A DNA stretch of 64,000 bases from Musicola paradisiaca NCPPB 2511 (GTDB lineage Bacteria > Pseudomonadota > Gammaproteobacteria > Enterobacterales > Enterobacteriaceae), in the NCBI RefSeq assembly GCF_000400505.1, contig NZ_CM001857.1, forward strand, positions 655,032-719,031. Reading direction: 5' to 3'. This document shows, piece by piece, positions 31,979-41,380 of the stretch (positions are counted from its first letter, which is position 1; the number at the start of each line of letters is the position of its first letter). The notes below the pieces were generated by a model. The model saw only the letters and a program-made list of their open reading frames with translations, did no database searches and was not told where the DNA came from. The position numbers were made by a program, and so were the translations under genes.

Positions 31979-32275
31979 TTAGCGATAAAACTCCGCCACC
32001 TGATCGAAAATCCGCATTTCTTCGCCGTGGCGCGTCACCTGCAATACGTCTTCCAGTTTTTCAACCTGGCTTATCATCTGCGCGAGCCGCTGATCGTCTT
32101 TGACCAACAGCCAGATACGGCTTTGTTCGTTATCGGGCAACGGCATACACATGATCCCTTCGACGTTAAAGGCGCGGCGGGCAAACAGCCCGCAGACGTG
32201 GGACATCACGCCCGGATGGTTGCGTACCGACAGTTCCAGTGTGACCTGCGCGGGAGTCGTAGTCGATGTCTGCAT
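31979..32275 (-). CDS. ilvN: Acetohydroxyacid synthase I, small regulatory subunit
   Basis: The ACT-domain regulatory subunit of AHAS I, giving valine feedback control. The protein is 98 aa (96 in E. coli), with [29 protein letters not shown] (ACT core) and [24 protein letters not shown]. The ATG at 32275 lies four nt after the ilvB stop and its ribosome site (GGAG) is inside the ilvB end. An ATG five codons earlier overlaps ilvB and fits homology less well. Confidence 0.95.
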   Translation of the reverse strand: MQTSTTTPAQVTLELSVRNHPGVMSHVCGLFARRAFNVEGIMCMPLPDNEQSRIWLLVKDDQRLAQMISQVEKLEDVLQVTRHGEEMRIFDQVAEFYR

Positions 32276-32279
32276 GGTA

Positions 32280-33944
32280 TTAATCTCCAATCATCTCGGT
32301 ATTGGCGGCACCCGGCGGCACCATCGGGAATACTTTTTCGTTGATATCGATAGCGGCGTGAATCAGCACCGGGCCTCGGCGGTGCAATGCATCACGCAAT
32401 GCTTCCTGCGGATTGTCGGCGGCGTTCAGATCGCAGGTGGCAAACCCGAAACCGGCGGCGATAGCCAAAAAATTAGTCTGATAGCGGTAATCCGACGCGA
32501 AGAAGCGCTGCTGGTAGAACAACTCTTGCTGCTGATGCACCAGCCCCAGCGACTGGTTGTTCATCAACACGATCTTCACGTTCAGGTTTTCTTCGGCGGC
32601 GGTGGCCATTTCCTGGATATTCATCATCAGGCTGCCGTCGCCGGAAAAACACACCACGGTGCGTTCAGGTTCGGCCAGCGCCGCGCCGATAGCAGCTGGA
32701 ACGCCGAATCCCATGGTGCCGAGACCGCCGGAGGTCAACCATTGACGTGGGCGGCGTAACGGATACGCCTGAGCGACCCACATCTGATGTTGGCCGACAT
32801 CGGTCGCGATGATGGCGCTATCGTCCAGTTGCCCGGCGACGGCGCGGATCAGGCCGTAATGACTCAGCGGATCGTCAACGTTTGGCATGCTGAAGGGAAA
32901 CTCTTGTTGCAGCCCGCGCATCTGGGACAGCCAGTCAGCGCGTTCATTGCGTTCGATCATCGGCAGCAGGCAGTCCAGCGCCTGTGCGACATCGGCATTC
33001 AACGCAATGTGCGGCTGGCGGATTTTACCCAATTCAGCGGGATCGATATCGATATGGATGATGCCGGCGTCTGGGCAGAACTGCTCCGCCTTGCCGATGG
33101 CGCGATCGTCAAAGCGGGCGCCCAGTACGACCAACAGATCCGATTGTTGCAGGAGCAGGTTGGTGGCGCGGGCGGCGTGCATGCCCAGCATCCCCAGCGA
33201 CAACGGATGGTCTACCGGCATGGCGCCCAGCGCCATCAGCGTCATGGTGGTGGGCAGGCCGGCGCGTTCCGCCAGTTCGGTCGCCTGACGATGCGCGCCA
33301 GCACTGATGATGCCGCCGCCAAGATACAGGATCGGGCGTTTGGCGCGGTTGATCATTGCAGCCGCCTGATTAACAGCATGCTGATCGATAGCCGGTGCGG
33401 CGGTCGGCGCATCCGGCGCCGGCAGTTCAGCCAGATCGAGGGTGGCGGTCTGTACATCCTTCGGAATATCCACCCATACCGGGCCGGGACGGCCAGACTG
33501 GGCAATGCGGAACGCATCATTGATGACTCGCGGCAGCTCGCTGATATCGCGTACCAGGTAGTTGTGTTTAGTCACCGGGATGGAAATACCGTAGGTGTCC
33601 ACTTCCTGAAAGGCATCGGTCCCGATCATACCGGAAGAGACCTGGCCGGTAATGCACACCAGCGGGATGGAGTCGAGCTTGGCGTCGGCGATAGCGGTCA
33701 GCAGGTTGGTGGCGCCCGGCCCGCTGGAGGCCATGCACACCGCCGCTTTGCCCTGTGCCCGCGCCATGCCTTGGGCAATGAATCCAGCCCCCTGTTCGTG
33801 GCGAGCCAGTACGTGGCGGATGGTTCGGCTTTGTCCCAGCGCATCGTACAACGGCAAGGCAGCGCCGCCCGGGATCCCGGTTACGGTAGTGATGCCTTGC
33901 TGTTCCAGCAAACGGACAATCAGCTCAGCTCCTGTATAACGCAT
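32280..33944 (-). CDS. ilvB: Acetohydroxyacid synthase I, large catalytic subunit
   Basis: The ThDP- and FAD-dependent enzyme that condenses pyruvate with pyruvate or 2-ketobutyrate in valine, leucine and isoleucine synthesis. The protein is 554 aa. The catalytic Glu is in [13 protein letters not shown] (near residue 50), and the ThDP/Mg motif is [15 protein letters not shown]. The [16 protein letters not shown] segment is the AHAS I form; AHAS III (IlvI) has a different sequence there. AAAGGA is seven to eight bases before the ATG at 33944, better spaced than for the ATG at 33950. The gene is preceded by the ivbL attenuator. In E. coli ilvBN is far from this locus. Confidence 0.96.
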   Translation of the reverse strand: MRYTGAELIVRLLEQQGITTVTGIPGGAALPLYDALGQSRTIRHVLARHEQGAGFIAQGMARAQGKAAVCMASSGPGATNLLTAIADAKLDSIPLVCITGQVSSGMIGTDAFQEVDTYGISIPVTKHNYLVRDISELPRVINDAFRIAQSGRPGPVWVDIPKDVQTATLDLAELPAPDAPTAAPAIDQHAVNQAAAMINRAKRPILYLGGGIISAGAHRQATELAERAGLPTTMTLMALGAMPVDHPLSLGMLGMHAARATNLLLQQSDLLVVLGARFDDRAIGKAEQFCPDAGIIHIDIDPAELGKIRQPHIALNADVAQALDCLLPMIERNERADWLSQMRGLQQEFPFSMPNVDDPLSHYGLIRAVAGQLDDSAIIATDVGQHQMWVAQAYPLRRPRQWLTSGGLGTMGFGVPAAIGAALAEPERTVVCFSGDGSLMMNIQEMATAAEENLNVKIVLMNNQSLGLVHQQQELFYQQRFFASDYRYQTNFLAIAAGFGFATCDLNAADNPQEALRDALHRRGPVLIHAAIDINEKVFPMVPPGAANTEMIGD

Positions 33945-33994
33945 AGTCATATCCTTTATCAGAGCCGGTGCTGAGGGAGCGGGGAGGTAGATAC

Positions 33995-34028
33995 GAAAAA
34001 CCCCGCTCGGCTTGCGCCGGCGGGGTTT
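33995..34028 (-). terminator. Attenuator terminator of ilvBN
   Basis: On the minus strand AACCCCGC pairs with GCGGGGTT (34020-34027 with 33999-34006) around a 13-nt loop, followed by five T. It lies between the ivbL stop and ilvB, the standard position for an attenuator released by ribosome stalling at Val codons. Confidence 0.9.
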
Positions 34029-34055
34029 GGAATCTTGATTTGGATTCGGAACCCG

Positions 34056-34160
34056 TTACGGCGCGCTGCCGACCACGACCACCACGACGCGCACGACGAC
34101 GACCGCGTCTAGCTGCGCGGCGTTGTTGAGTAGTGCGAAAGTAGAGGGGGTGTGTTTCAC
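34056..34160 (-). CDS. ivbL: IvbL, valine-rich leader peptide of ilvBN
   Basis: Too short for an ORF list but unmistakable: a 34-aa peptide that starts (GTG) KHTPSTFALLNNAAQ and ends with four Val, Arg, six Val, then GSAP. That is the arrangement of E. coli IvbL, where the ribosome senses charged tRNA(Val) (and Leu) to control the downstream terminator. The start is GTG with AGGTT nine bases before; no in-frame ATG exists. The 10 Val codons are GTC and GTG only. Confidence 0.93.
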   Translation of the reverse strand: MKHTPSTFALLNNAAQLDAVVVVRVVVVVVGSAP

Positions 34161-34189
34161 GGGGAACCTGTTTCGTTTTGGTTAATTAG

Positions 34190-34269
34190 CGGGTTCATCT
34201 AACCATGAGTGTGGAAAACCAAACAATAGCGAGAGGGGGATGAAAACCAAAATCGTGATGACGATCACG
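34190..34269 (-). promoter_or_regulatory. ilvB promoter with CRP-like site
   Basis: CGTGATGACGATCACG (34254-34269) has a perfect GTGA-N6-TCAC core, the CRP consensus. Downstream on the minus strand TTGTTT (34221-34226) and TTAGAT (34197-34202) are spaced by 18 nt and would start transcription near 34190, placing the CRP centre about 71 bases upstream, in phase for class I activation. E. coli ilvBN is CRP-activated, so this agrees with the family. The -10 is a weak match. Confidence 0.65.
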
Positions 34270-34978
34270 GTTTGTCGCCTGAACTAACAGTCATTCCCAG
34301 AATCCGTGCGACTTGTTCGTGCTGTTGCAGGGTGGCGGTTGGGCCATCATGGGCGATGCGGCCTTCCAGCACCAAAATGCTGCGCGGGGCGATGCGCAGC
34401 GCGTCCGACAGGTGGTGGGACACCATCAACAACGTCAGTTGCCGCTCGGTACAGATATCCTCCACCAGCGTAAGCATCTCCTGACGAAGCGCGGGATCGA
34501 GCGCGGAAAAAGGCTCGTCCAGCAGCAGAATCGGTTGTTGGCGGATCAGGCAGCGCGCCAGCGCCGCGCGTTGACGCTGCCCGCCGGAAACCTGCGACGG
34601 CAGGCGGCTCAGCAGATCCTCCAGCGCGACTCGCTGCGCAATGCGACGTAACGTGTCGCGCTGCGAGTGGTCGAGCTTCAGGCCCGGATGCAGCCCGAGG
34701 GCAATGTTCTGCCCCAGGGTGAGGTGGGGGAACAGGTTGTTTTCCTGAAACAGGATCGAGACCGGGCGTCGGGCGGGCGGAGTATCGGCATGATCCTGGC
34801 CGTTGAGCAACAACCGGCCATGCTCGGCCTGCAGGAAACCGGCAATCAGGGCAAGCAATGTACTTTTCCCCGCACCGCTGGGGCCGAGAATAGCCAACCG
34901 TTCGCCGGGATCAAGGTGTAGATCGAAGCGCATCGGCAAATGTTGGTAGAGATAGGTCAACTTATCCAGCGTGATCAT
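34265..34978 (-). CDS. thiQ: Thiamine ABC importer ATPase
   Basis: Powers uptake of thiamine, TMP and TPP with ThiB and ThiP. The protein is 237 aa: Walker [10 protein letters not shown] (about 32-40), [15 protein letters not shown] signature, [13 protein letters not shown] Walker [10 protein letters not shown] switch. The ATG at 34978 gives the family N-terminus [18 protein letters not shown] and overlaps the end of thiP by 17 nt; the ATG seven codons earlier is less likely. It is the last gene of thiBPQ under the TPP riboswitch. Confidence 0.95.
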   Translation of the reverse strand: MITLDKLTYLYQHLPMRFDLHLDPGERLAILGPSGAGKSTLLALIAGFLQAEHGRLLLNGQDHADTPPARRPVSILFQENNLFPHLTLGQNIALGLHPGLKLDHSQRDTLRRIAQRVALEDLLSRLPSQVSGGQRQRAALARCLIRQQPILLLDEPFSALDPALRQEMLTLVEDICTERQLTLLMVSHHLSDALRIAPRSILVLEGRIAHDGPTATLQQHEQVARILGMTVSSGDKP

Positions 34979-36572
34979 GACGGCCTGCCAGTTTCTCAAT
35001 CAGGGTGAATAACAAAAAACAGAGCAACAGCAGCAGCAGTGCGGTCACTGCGCCATCAGCGCTGCGGTAGGCGCCAATCTGTTGATAAAGATAGAACGGC
35101 AGAGTACGAAACGACTCGCTGCCGAACAGCGCGATGACGCCGAAATCGCCCACCGACAGCACGCAGGCAAAGGCCAGCGCCTGAGCGATCGGCGGTTTGA
35201 GCGCCCGCAACTCCACCACTTTCAGCCGCTGCCAGCCGTGAATATCCAGCGACTGACACAACGGGCCATAGCGCTGTGCGATATCCAGCATCGGATTTTC
35301 CAGCACTTTCATTGCGTAGGGAATGGCCATCAGCGCGTTGGTGAGCACCACCAGTTCATAGGGCGAGGTCGGTAATCCGACGGTATGGGTGAAGATCAGA
35401 AAAAAGCCGGTCGCCAGCACGATGCCCGGCATCGCCAGAATGAGCAGGCCGCTCAGTTCCAGCCATTGCGCGGCCAGTGTGCGCTGCCGCAGCCGCAACT
35501 CCCTGCTGCTCCACAGCAACATCAGCGTCAGGATGACGCACAGTACGCCGGAAGCCAGCGCGATGCGCAGCGAAGTCCATAAGGTTTGCCATAGCGCATT
35601 CTGGCGTATGACGCTGACGAGCGAACCGTGCAGCCCGTCAGCCACCACGGCCAGCAATGGCGGCAGTAACAGCAGGAGTGCCGCGACAATCAACAGGGTA
35701 TCGGCGATGCGGCTGAACGGGCTGTCTTGCGGATCGCGCCAGTCACGCTGCTGGCTGATGCCGACCGGCAGCAGTGTGGTTAACCGCTGCCCAAGCAGCG
35801 TCAATCCCAGACAACAGATCAGCTGTAACAGTGCCAGCAGCGCCGCACGCGCCGGGTCGTAATCAAAACTCAGCGCCTGATAAATCGCCAGTTCGATGGT
35901 GGTTGCCTGCGGGCCGCCGCCCAGCGAAAGCACGGTAGCGAAACTGGCGAAGCAGAGCATGAAAATCAGTGACCCCGCCGGTAGTAACTGACGGCGCAGC
36001 CAGGGCCATTCCACCAGCCGGAAAAAATGCCAGCCGCGCATGCCGAGCTGAGCCGCCAATTGGCGCTGTTCGCTGGAAATGCTCTCCAGCGCCTGCAGCA
36101 TCAGCCGGGTCGCCAGCGGCAGATTGAAGAACACATGGGCCAGCAGGATGCCCTGCAAACCGTAAGGCGAGAAGCGATAATGCAGCCCGAACAGCGCCAA
36201 TAGCTGCGCCAGCCAGCCTTCGCGGCCATATACGCTGAGGATACCGAACACCGCCACCAGCACCGGCAACACCAGCGTCATGGCGCATAGCCGCAACAGC
36301 CAGCGCCGGCCGGGGAAGCGACGGCGGTAGAGCGCACGCGCCAGAAACAGCGCGGGAAGTGTGGAGAGCAGGGCGGAAAGCAGCGCCTGCCAGACGCTGA
36401 ATCCGATGACGTGCCACAGGTAACTATCCTGCCACAGCGACAACCATGGCGCCTGCGGCGCATCAAACCACAGCGCGCCGAAGGCCAGCACGGCGGTGGC
36501 CGTCAACAACGAGGCTGCCAGACCGCCGGCCCACAGCCAGCCGGGAATCAGCGGCTGACGGCGCGTTGCCAT
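34962..36572 (-). CDS. thiP: Thiamine ABC importer permease
   Basis: The inner-membrane permease of the thiamine/TPP importer, 536 aa, a fusion of two binding-protein-dependent permease domains, each with about six helices. Each has the cytoplasmic EAA-type loop ([20 protein letters not shown] near 175; [16 protein letters not shown] near 440). It overlaps thiB by 25 nt and thiQ by 17 nt, so translation is tightly coupled. Confidence 0.95.
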   Translation of the reverse strand: MATRRQPLIPGWLWAGGLAASLLTATAVLAFGALWFDAPQAPWLSLWQDSYLWHVIGFSVWQALLSALLSTLPALFLARALYRRRFPGRRWLLRLCAMTLVLPVLVAVFGILSVYGREGWLAQLLALFGLHYRFSPYGLQGILLAHVFFNLPLATRLMLQALESISSEQRQLAAQLGMRGWHFFRLVEWPWLRRQLLPAGSLIFMLCFASFATVLSLGGGPQATTIELAIYQALSFDYDPARAALLALLQLICCLGLTLLGQRLTTLLPVGISQQRDWRDPQDSPFSRIADTLLIVAALLLLLPPLLAVVADGLHGSLVSVIRQNALWQTLWTSLRIALASGVLCVILTLMLLWSSRELRLRQRTLAAQWLELSGLLILAMPGIVLATGFFLIFTHTVGLPTSPYELVVLTNALMAIPYAMKVLENPMLDIAQRYGPLCQSLDIHGWQRLKVVELRALKPPIAQALAFACVLSVGDFGVIALFGSESFRTLPFYLYQQIGAYRSADGAVTALLLLLLCFLLFTLIEKLAGRHDHAG

Positions 36573-37531
36573 GCCTGCACCCAGCTTGCGCGTTGCTCGG
36601 CGACCTGCTGCGGGGTGAACGACAACGAGGTCTTGGGCACCATCAGGCTGTTATAGCCCGCAGGCAACTCGGTTTTAACCGCCGGGTACATCCAGTTGGT
36701 GGTCGGGATGATCTGCTGGAAAGCCGGGCTGACCATGAACTGCAGGAAACGCTCCGCCAACTGGGGGTTTTTACTGCCAGCCAGACGACCGGCCACTTCC
36801 ACTTGCAGGTAATGGCCTTCGGCGAAATCAGCGGCGGCATAGTTGTCTTTCTTCTCGGCGATGATGTGATAGGCCGGCGAAGTGGTGTAGCTCAGTACCA
36901 GATCCGCCTCGCCTTTGAGGAATAGACCGTAAGCTTCGCTCCATCCTTTGGTGACGGTAACGGTTTTTTTCGCCAGTTGCTGCCAGGCCTGCGGCGTCTG
37001 GTCGCCGTACACTTTTTGCATCCACAGCAGCAAGCCCAAACCCGGCGTGCTGGTGCGCGGGTCTTCGTAAATCACCTTCCACGGCTGGTTGCTTTCCACC
37101 AGTTCACGCAGGCTTGTCGGCGGGTTTTTCAGCTTATCTTTGTTGTAGACGAAGGCGAAGTAACCGTAGTCGAACGGCAGAAAGGTGTCGTTTTTCCAAC
37201 CGCCGGGTACGGCCAGCGCATCGGTGCTAATACCGTGTTTGCTGAACAGGCCGGTTTGTTCCGCCGCCTGCAGCAGGTTGTTGTCCAGACCCAAGACGAT
37301 ATCGGCCGGGCTGTTTTTGCCTTCCATGCGCAGGCGGTTAAGCAGTGAGACGCCATCTTCCAGCGCGACGAATTTCAGTTCGCAGTCGCAGGTTTTTTCA
37401 AAGGCGGTTTTGACGCCCGGCCCCGGCCCCCATTCTGACGCGAATGAGTCGTAGGTGTAGACCGTGAGCGTCGGTTTGGCGAACACGGGGGCGGATAGCA
37501 ATAGCAGGCAGGACAGTAATTTTTTTAACAC
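36548..37531 (-). CDS. thiB: Periplasmic thiamine-binding protein
   Basis: Binds thiamine, TMP and TPP for the ThiPQ transporter. The protein is 327 aa, identical in length to E. coli, with a signal peptide ending SAPVFA before KPTLTVYTYDSF. Other family blocks are ALEDGVSLLNRLRMEGKN and YEDPRTSTPGLGLLLWMQK. The start is GTG at 37531, with GGAG six bases upstream; the TTG start four codons earlier includes that ribosome site and is unlikely. The first gene of the riboswitch-controlled operon. Confidence 0.95.
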   Translation of the reverse strand: MLKKLLSCLLLLSAPVFAKPTLTVYTYDSFASEWGPGPGVKTAFEKTCDCELKFVALEDGVSLLNRLRMEGKNSPADIVLGLDNNLLQAAEQTGLFSKHGISTDALAVPGGWKNDTFLPFDYGYFAFVYNKDKLKNPPTSLRELVESNQPWKVIYEDPRTSTPGLGLLLWMQKVYGDQTPQAWQQLAKKTVTVTKGWSEAYGLFLKGEADLVLSYTTSPAYHIIAEKKDNYAAADFAEGHYLQVEVAGRLAGSKNPQLAERFLQFMVSPAFQQIIPTTNWMYPAVKTELPAGYNSLMVPKTSLSFTPQQVAEQRASWVQAWQRAVSR

Positions 37532-37585
37532 TTTGCACTCCAATTTTTAGCGGATGGCAAAGGTCTTTGAGCAGGCCGGAAGCAG

Positions 37586-37680
37586 TCTCAAATCCCTTCG
37601 CCGGTATTAACCGGATCAGGTTCGACGGGTATTTTCTCAGCGACAAACCGAACAGCGGCGGCATCGCACCCCGTTGAGAA
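37586..37680 (-). ncRNA. TPP riboswitch (THI element) of thiBPQ
   Basis: Minus-strand sequence shows the conserved parts in order: ACGGGGTGC, GCTGAGA, ACCCGTCGAACCTGATC, CCGG loop, GCGAAGGGA. P1 is closed by TTCTCAA (37674-37680) pairing with TTTGAGA (37586-37592). It lies 55 nt upstream of the thiB start. Downstream, CTTTGC (37557-37562) can pair with GCAAAG (37531-37536) across the Shine-Dalgarno, suggesting that TPP binding blocks translation initiation. Confidence 0.95.
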
Positions 37681-37789
37681 CGGCGGTATTGTAAGATGAA
37701 CGTTACATAAGGGAAAGCACGGAATCCGGCGGTATGCGTTCCGGTTGGCGTCGACATGTACGACGCGGCAATCGCGGTGCGGCGCGCGT

Positions 37790-39451
37790 TTAGAGATTAT
37801 CCGGCGGTGCAAACCAGGCGGATTTGAAATCGAACCACCCGCGGGTATTGAGATGGATGCCGCGCATGCTGCGTTGCCCCTGCAATTGCAGCCAATGGTG
37901 AAATAGCGGGTGGATTTGCTGGCGTTGTATCAGCGCCTGTCCCCAATCCGGCAAAGAGAGCGAGCCCTGCCGCCACTGGCGGGCGGTCGCGGCCAGGTCT
38001 TCGTCTATGCAGTGTTGCAGCAGCGGCATTTCATACAACATGGCAAACAGCGAGAATTCGAGCGGCAGGGCAAAGTTGGCGCTGCCGAGCCACAGATCGC
38101 TATCGCCTTGCCCTTGATGCCACTTTTCATAATCCAGATGCTGCACGCTGAGCGTGACATCGTACTGCGCCAGCAGACGCGCCATGATGTCGGTAATATC
38201 CTGATATTCGGGATGATCGCGGTAGCTGGTGATACGCAGCCGGGCCAGCGACGCCGGTTTTTCCTGCAAGGCGCGCGGAATATTGTGATGCCAGCGCGGC
38301 AGCAGGCCGTAGGCGGGCGACCAACTGCTCTGGTAAATATCGCCCGCCTGGCCGAGCATAGCGACCGGGCTAAGCACCTGGCAGAGCCAACGCCGGACAG
38401 CCGGGTCGCACATGGTCGGCGCGCGGCGATCGAACAGGAGGTAGTAACAGCCTTCCTCCAAGCGGTTTTCCAGTTCGTCGGTATGTGTATCGTCTCCCTG
38501 TAACTGTATTGAGCAGGGAGGGAGCGACGGTTCATCAGGCAGTACCCAGATACTGACTTCATCGATCAGCGCACGGTAGCCAAAGTAGTCGTCAAATGCC
38601 TGAATCTTCAGTTGGCTGTGGGTGTTTTTCACCACCGAGTATGGGCCGGTACCCATCGGCTGGCGCACGAAGTCCGGCAGCGTTTGCCACTCTTTCGGGA
38701 TGATCATCGCCGGGACGCTGCCCAGCAGCCACGGCAGCCAAACGTCGGGCATGCTGAGCTCAATATCCAGCACGAACGGCGCGGGGGAGGTAATGGCGAC
38801 CCAATGTGAGAACAGCGGCGACAGCGTCAGCCGTTTCAGGGACGTGACCACATCTTCCATCGTCATTTCCCGACCGTGATGAAAGCGTACCGCCGGACGC
38901 AGATAAAACCGCCAATGCAGTGGCGACAGCGCCTGCCAGTGGTGCGCCAGATCCGGCAGGAGTTCCCCATTTTCCTCATTTATGCTGGTCAGCCCGCTGA
39001 AGATCTGCCGGGCCAGGTGCATTTCGGAACGCCGTAATGCATTGCCGGGCATCAGGTTATGCATCGGGCGATAATAGAGTATGCGCAGCAGGTGGCGGCC
39101 CTGGCGGAAGCTGCGTCCCAGGTGGGACATCAGCATCTGACGCAGGGTCTCCTTGTCGCCGACCAATTGCACCAACTGGTCGATACGGTCTTGTTCCAAT
39201 AGGTCTTCAGCTCGCTGCTGTTGCAACGTCAGGCCGGTGTACAGGAACGTCAGGCGTGAACGTTTTCCGCGTCCCGCTTCCGCATGCCAGAGCAGCCAAC
39301 CCTGCTCCTGCATGGCGCGCAGCAGCGATCGAATATGGCGGCGCGAACAATTCAGCAGGACGGCCAATTCCTGTAGCGTGGTGTCGGTATCCTGGCCCTG
39401 GAAGCATTGCCATAACCGGACAAACTGCTGTTGCAAACGAGTCGATGACAT
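37790..39451 (-). CDS. sgrR: SgrR, transcriptional activator of the sugar-phosphate stress RNA SgrS
   Basis: Activates sgrS during glucose-phosphate stress and represses itself. The protein is 553 aa (551 in E. coli). A winged helix DNA-binding domain at about 1-110 contains [21 protein letters not shown] and the nearly invariant [33 protein letters not shown] solute-binding-like domain (about 160-500) follows, and the protein ends [24 protein letters not shown]-like, as in the family. It is divergent from sgrS with under 100 nt between, the E. coli arrangement, and lies upstream of the thiamine operon on the same strand. Confidence 0.96.
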   Translation of the reverse strand: MSSTRLQQQFVRLWQCFQGQDTDTTLQELAVLLNCSRRHIRSLLRAMQEQGWLLWHAEAGRGKRSRLTFLYTGLTLQQQRAEDLLEQDRIDQLVQLVGDKETLRQMLMSHLGRSFRQGRHLLRILYYRPMHNLMPGNALRRSEMHLARQIFSGLTSINEENGELLPDLAHHWQALSPLHWRFYLRPAVRFHHGREMTMEDVVTSLKRLTLSPLFSHWVAITSPAPFVLDIELSMPDVWLPWLLGSVPAMIIPKEWQTLPDFVRQPMGTGPYSVVKNTHSQLKIQAFDDYFGYRALIDEVSIWVLPDEPSLPPCSIQLQGDDTHTDELENRLEEGCYYLLFDRRAPTMCDPAVRRWLCQVLSPVAMLGQAGDIYQSSWSPAYGLLPRWHHNIPRALQEKPASLARLRITSYRDHPEYQDITDIMARLLAQYDVTLSVQHLDYEKWHQGQGDSDLWLGSANFALPLEFSLFAMLYEMPLLQHCIDEDLAATARQWRQGSLSLPDWGQALIQRQQIHPLFHHWLQLQGQRSMRGIHLNTRGWFDFKSAWFAPPDNL

Positions 39452-39519
39452 AAAAGGGGAACTCCACGGCGGAAAGTCATCAATATATTTTTCCCTATAT
39501 TACGTCGATACTTTGGGTC

Positions 39520-39857
39520 AGTGAACAACGCAGCGTGAGGAGGCGGATGATGACCTGTCAGTATCGTTTCTATGTGCGTTGGCTGTGTCACGGCAGGCGC
39601 GGTTTATGGCGTTTTTTGTCGACGTCACAGCGTATGGCGTTGCTGTTGCAGGTGACGCAGTGGCAGATTGGCGAGATGAACGAGGAAGAATATCGCCATT
39701 GGCTGTGATAACGGATGTGAGCGTTGCGGCATCGCGGCTTCAGGCGACGTTCCGTCAGCAACGAACGTGTACCGGCGTCGTCCGGTTCCGGAACGACCTG
39801 ATTTTCTGAGTAATGGTGCGTTTCACCAGCCAGCGGAATGATCCGCTGGCTTTTTTT
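39520..39857 (+). ncRNA. sgrS: SgrS, glucose-phosphate stress small RNA (5' end approximate)
   Basis: Next to sgrR and divergent. The 3' part has the SgrS signature: CTGAGTAATGGTG (39806-39818), like the E. coli segment that pairs with ptsG mRNA, then a short GGTG/CACC hairpin, then the terminator AGCCAGCGG/CCGCTGGCT (39828-39851) with seven T for Hfq binding. The 5' part encodes SgrT. The 5' end is a guess from GATACT at 39507-39512. At about 340 nt it is much longer than the 227 nt of E. coli; the added length lies between sgrT and the seed. SgrS size is known to vary among enterics. Confidence 0.85.
39550..39708 (+). CDS. sgrT: SgrT, small inhibitor of glucose uptake encoded within SgrS
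   Basis: A 52-aa protein, MTCQYRFYVRWLC at the start, with the SgrT-like core LWRFLSTSQRMALLLQVTQW, comparable to E. coli LRWLSVPQRLTMLEGLMQW. In E. coli SgrT (43 aa) acts on the glucose permease PtsG to stop uptake. AGGAGG lies six bases before the ATG at 39550, an unusually strong ribosome site; the ATG at 39547 is too close. The C-terminus (IGEMNEEEYRHWL) is longer and more acidic than in E. coli. Confidence 0.85.
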   Translation: MTCQYRFYVRWLCHGRRGLWRFLSTSQRMALLLQVTQWQIGEMNEEEYRHWL

Positions 39858-39866
39858 ATGCTCAAT

Positions 39867-39882
39867 GCGGTCTTCAGACCGC
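39867..39882 (-). terminator. Short hairpin directly after tnaA
   Basis: GCGGTC/GACCGC with a 4-nt TTCA loop lies just beyond the tnaA stop on the minus strand. It lacks a T-run, so termination may be weak or Rho-assisted. Confidence 0.4.
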
Positions 39883-39887
39883 GGGTT

Positions 39888-41288
39888 TTACTCCACCGGT
39901 TTGAGTTTAGCCACGAAATGGCGCAACACCGGCGGTTCGTAGGTGAACGTCAGGCCTTTGATGTCATGCGCCTGGGCTTTCAGCGCAATTAATGCATCGG
40001 CGATGTAGTCCATATGGTCATTGGTGTAGACCCGGCGGGGGATAGTTAACCGCAGTAACTCCAGCGGAGACGGTTTTTGCTTGCCGGTGTCCGGGTCGCG
40101 CCCCAGCAGTAGCGAACCGATCTCCACGCTGCGGATCCCTGCCTCCAGATAGAGCGCGTTGTTCAGCGCCTGCGCCGGGAATTGTTCCGGCGGAATATGG
40201 GGCAGCAATTTTTTCGCATCGACGAACACCGCGTGCCCGCCCACCGGGTACTGAATCGGGATACCGGCCGCTTTCAGGCGTTCGCCGAGGTAAGTCACCT
40301 GACCGATACGATAGGTGAGAAAGTCTTCATTGGTGCCCTCTTCCAGACCGATGGCCAGCGCTTCCATATCACGCCCGGCCAGCCCGCCATAGGTGACGAA
40401 CCCTTCCAGCGGCACGCAGCGCACCCGCACGTCGTTGTACAGATCTTCGTCGCTGCGAAAACAGCACAGGCCGCCGATGTTCACCATCGGATCCTTCTTC
40501 GCCGACATGGTGAGCATATCGCCGTACTGATACATCTCGTAAATGATGTCTTTGATGCTCCGTTGCTGATAACCCGCTTCGCGCTGTTTGATAAACCAGG
40601 CATTTTCGCAGAAACGGGCGGAGTCGATCACGACCGGGATCCGGTGCTGCTGCGCAATACGGTAGACCTCGCGCATATTGCTCATGGAAACCGGCTGGCC
40701 GCCGGAGCTGTTGCACGTCACCGTGGTGATGATGGCGACCACATTTTCCGGGCCGTGCTGTTCGATGGCCGATTGCAGTAGATCGAGATCGAAATCGCCT
40801 TTCCAGTCGTAATAGGTGGTGGTGTCGAATGCTTTCGGCGTGACGACGTTGATGGCGCGTGCGCCGGTCATTTCGACGTGGGCGGCGGTGGTATCAAAAT
40901 GAAAATTAGAGATGAAGACCGGCTTTTGTCCGCCGCCTTCCCGGCGTTTTTTCGCCAGCAGGCAGGGAAACAGGATCTGTTCTGCGCCACGTCCCTGATG
41001 GGTCGGGATGGTAAAGGGGTAGCCCAACAGCGATTTCACCTGATCGCATAAGTGGTAATAGTTGCGTGAACCGGCGTAGGCTTCGTCCCCCATCATCAGG
41101 CCTGCCCATTGACGGTCGCTCATCGCGCCGGTGCCGGAATCGGTCAGCAGGTCGATATAGACATCTTCGCTGCGCAGCAGAAACGGGTTGTAGCCCGCGT
41201 CCTGTAGCGCGTGTTCACGTTCGGCGCGGGATGTCATGCGGATGTTTTCCACCATTTTGATGCGAAAAGGCTCGGGAATGCGTTTCAT
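39888..41288 (-). CDS. tnaA: Tryptophanase (PLP-dependent beta-eliminating lyase)
   Basis: Splits L-tryptophan to indole, pyruvate and ammonia. The 466-aa protein belongs to the tryptophanase/tyrosine phenol-lyase family: PLP lysine in [35 protein letters not shown] and [16 protein letters not shown]. Parts of the N-terminal half ([19 protein letters not shown]) read like tyrosine phenol-lyase. However, the residues that separate the two enzymes are tryptophanase-type: Asp in FDTT (Thr in the lyase), Val/Ile in RSVEIG (Met/Arg in the lyase) and His in LRHF (Phe in the lyase). The upstream TnaC leader supports tnaA independently. No tnaB permease follows. Confidence 0.9.
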   Translation of the reverse strand: MKRIPEPFRIKMVENIRMTSRAEREHALQDAGYNPFLLRSEDVYIDLLTDSGTGAMSDRQWAGLMMGDEAYAGSRNYYHLCDQVKSLLGYPFTIPTHQGRGAEQILFPCLLAKKRREGGGQKPVFISNFHFDTTAAHVEMTGARAINVVTPKAFDTTTYYDWKGDFDLDLLQSAIEQHGPENVVAIITTVTCNSSGGQPVSMSNMREVYRIAQQHRIPVVIDSARFCENAWFIKQREAGYQQRSIKDIIYEMYQYGDMLTMSAKKDPMVNIGGLCCFRSDEDLYNDVRVRCVPLEGFVTYGGLAGRDMEALAIGLEEGTNEDFLTYRIGQVTYLGERLKAAGIPIQYPVGGHAVFVDAKKLLPHIPPEQFPAQALNNALYLEAGIRSVEIGSLLLGRDPDTGKQKPSPLELLRLTIPRRVYTNDHMDYIADALIALKAQAHDIKGLTFTYEPPVLRHFVAKLKPVE

Positions 41289-41380
41289 GCGATATCTCCA
41301 TGACGCCCGTTTGCGGGCATGAGCGCCGCAATACGGGTCAGTAAATTGAAATAAAAGGAAAAAGTCAGCGCAGTGCTGAA

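Noticed and set aside
32787-33974. 395-codon open frame opposite ilvB
   Set aside because: Antisense shadow of ilvB, with arginine/glutamine-rich composition and no ribosome site.
39828-39857. The sgrS terminator serving also as terminator of tnaA
   Set aside because: On the minus strand the stem is not followed by T residues, so it works only for the plus-strand RNA.
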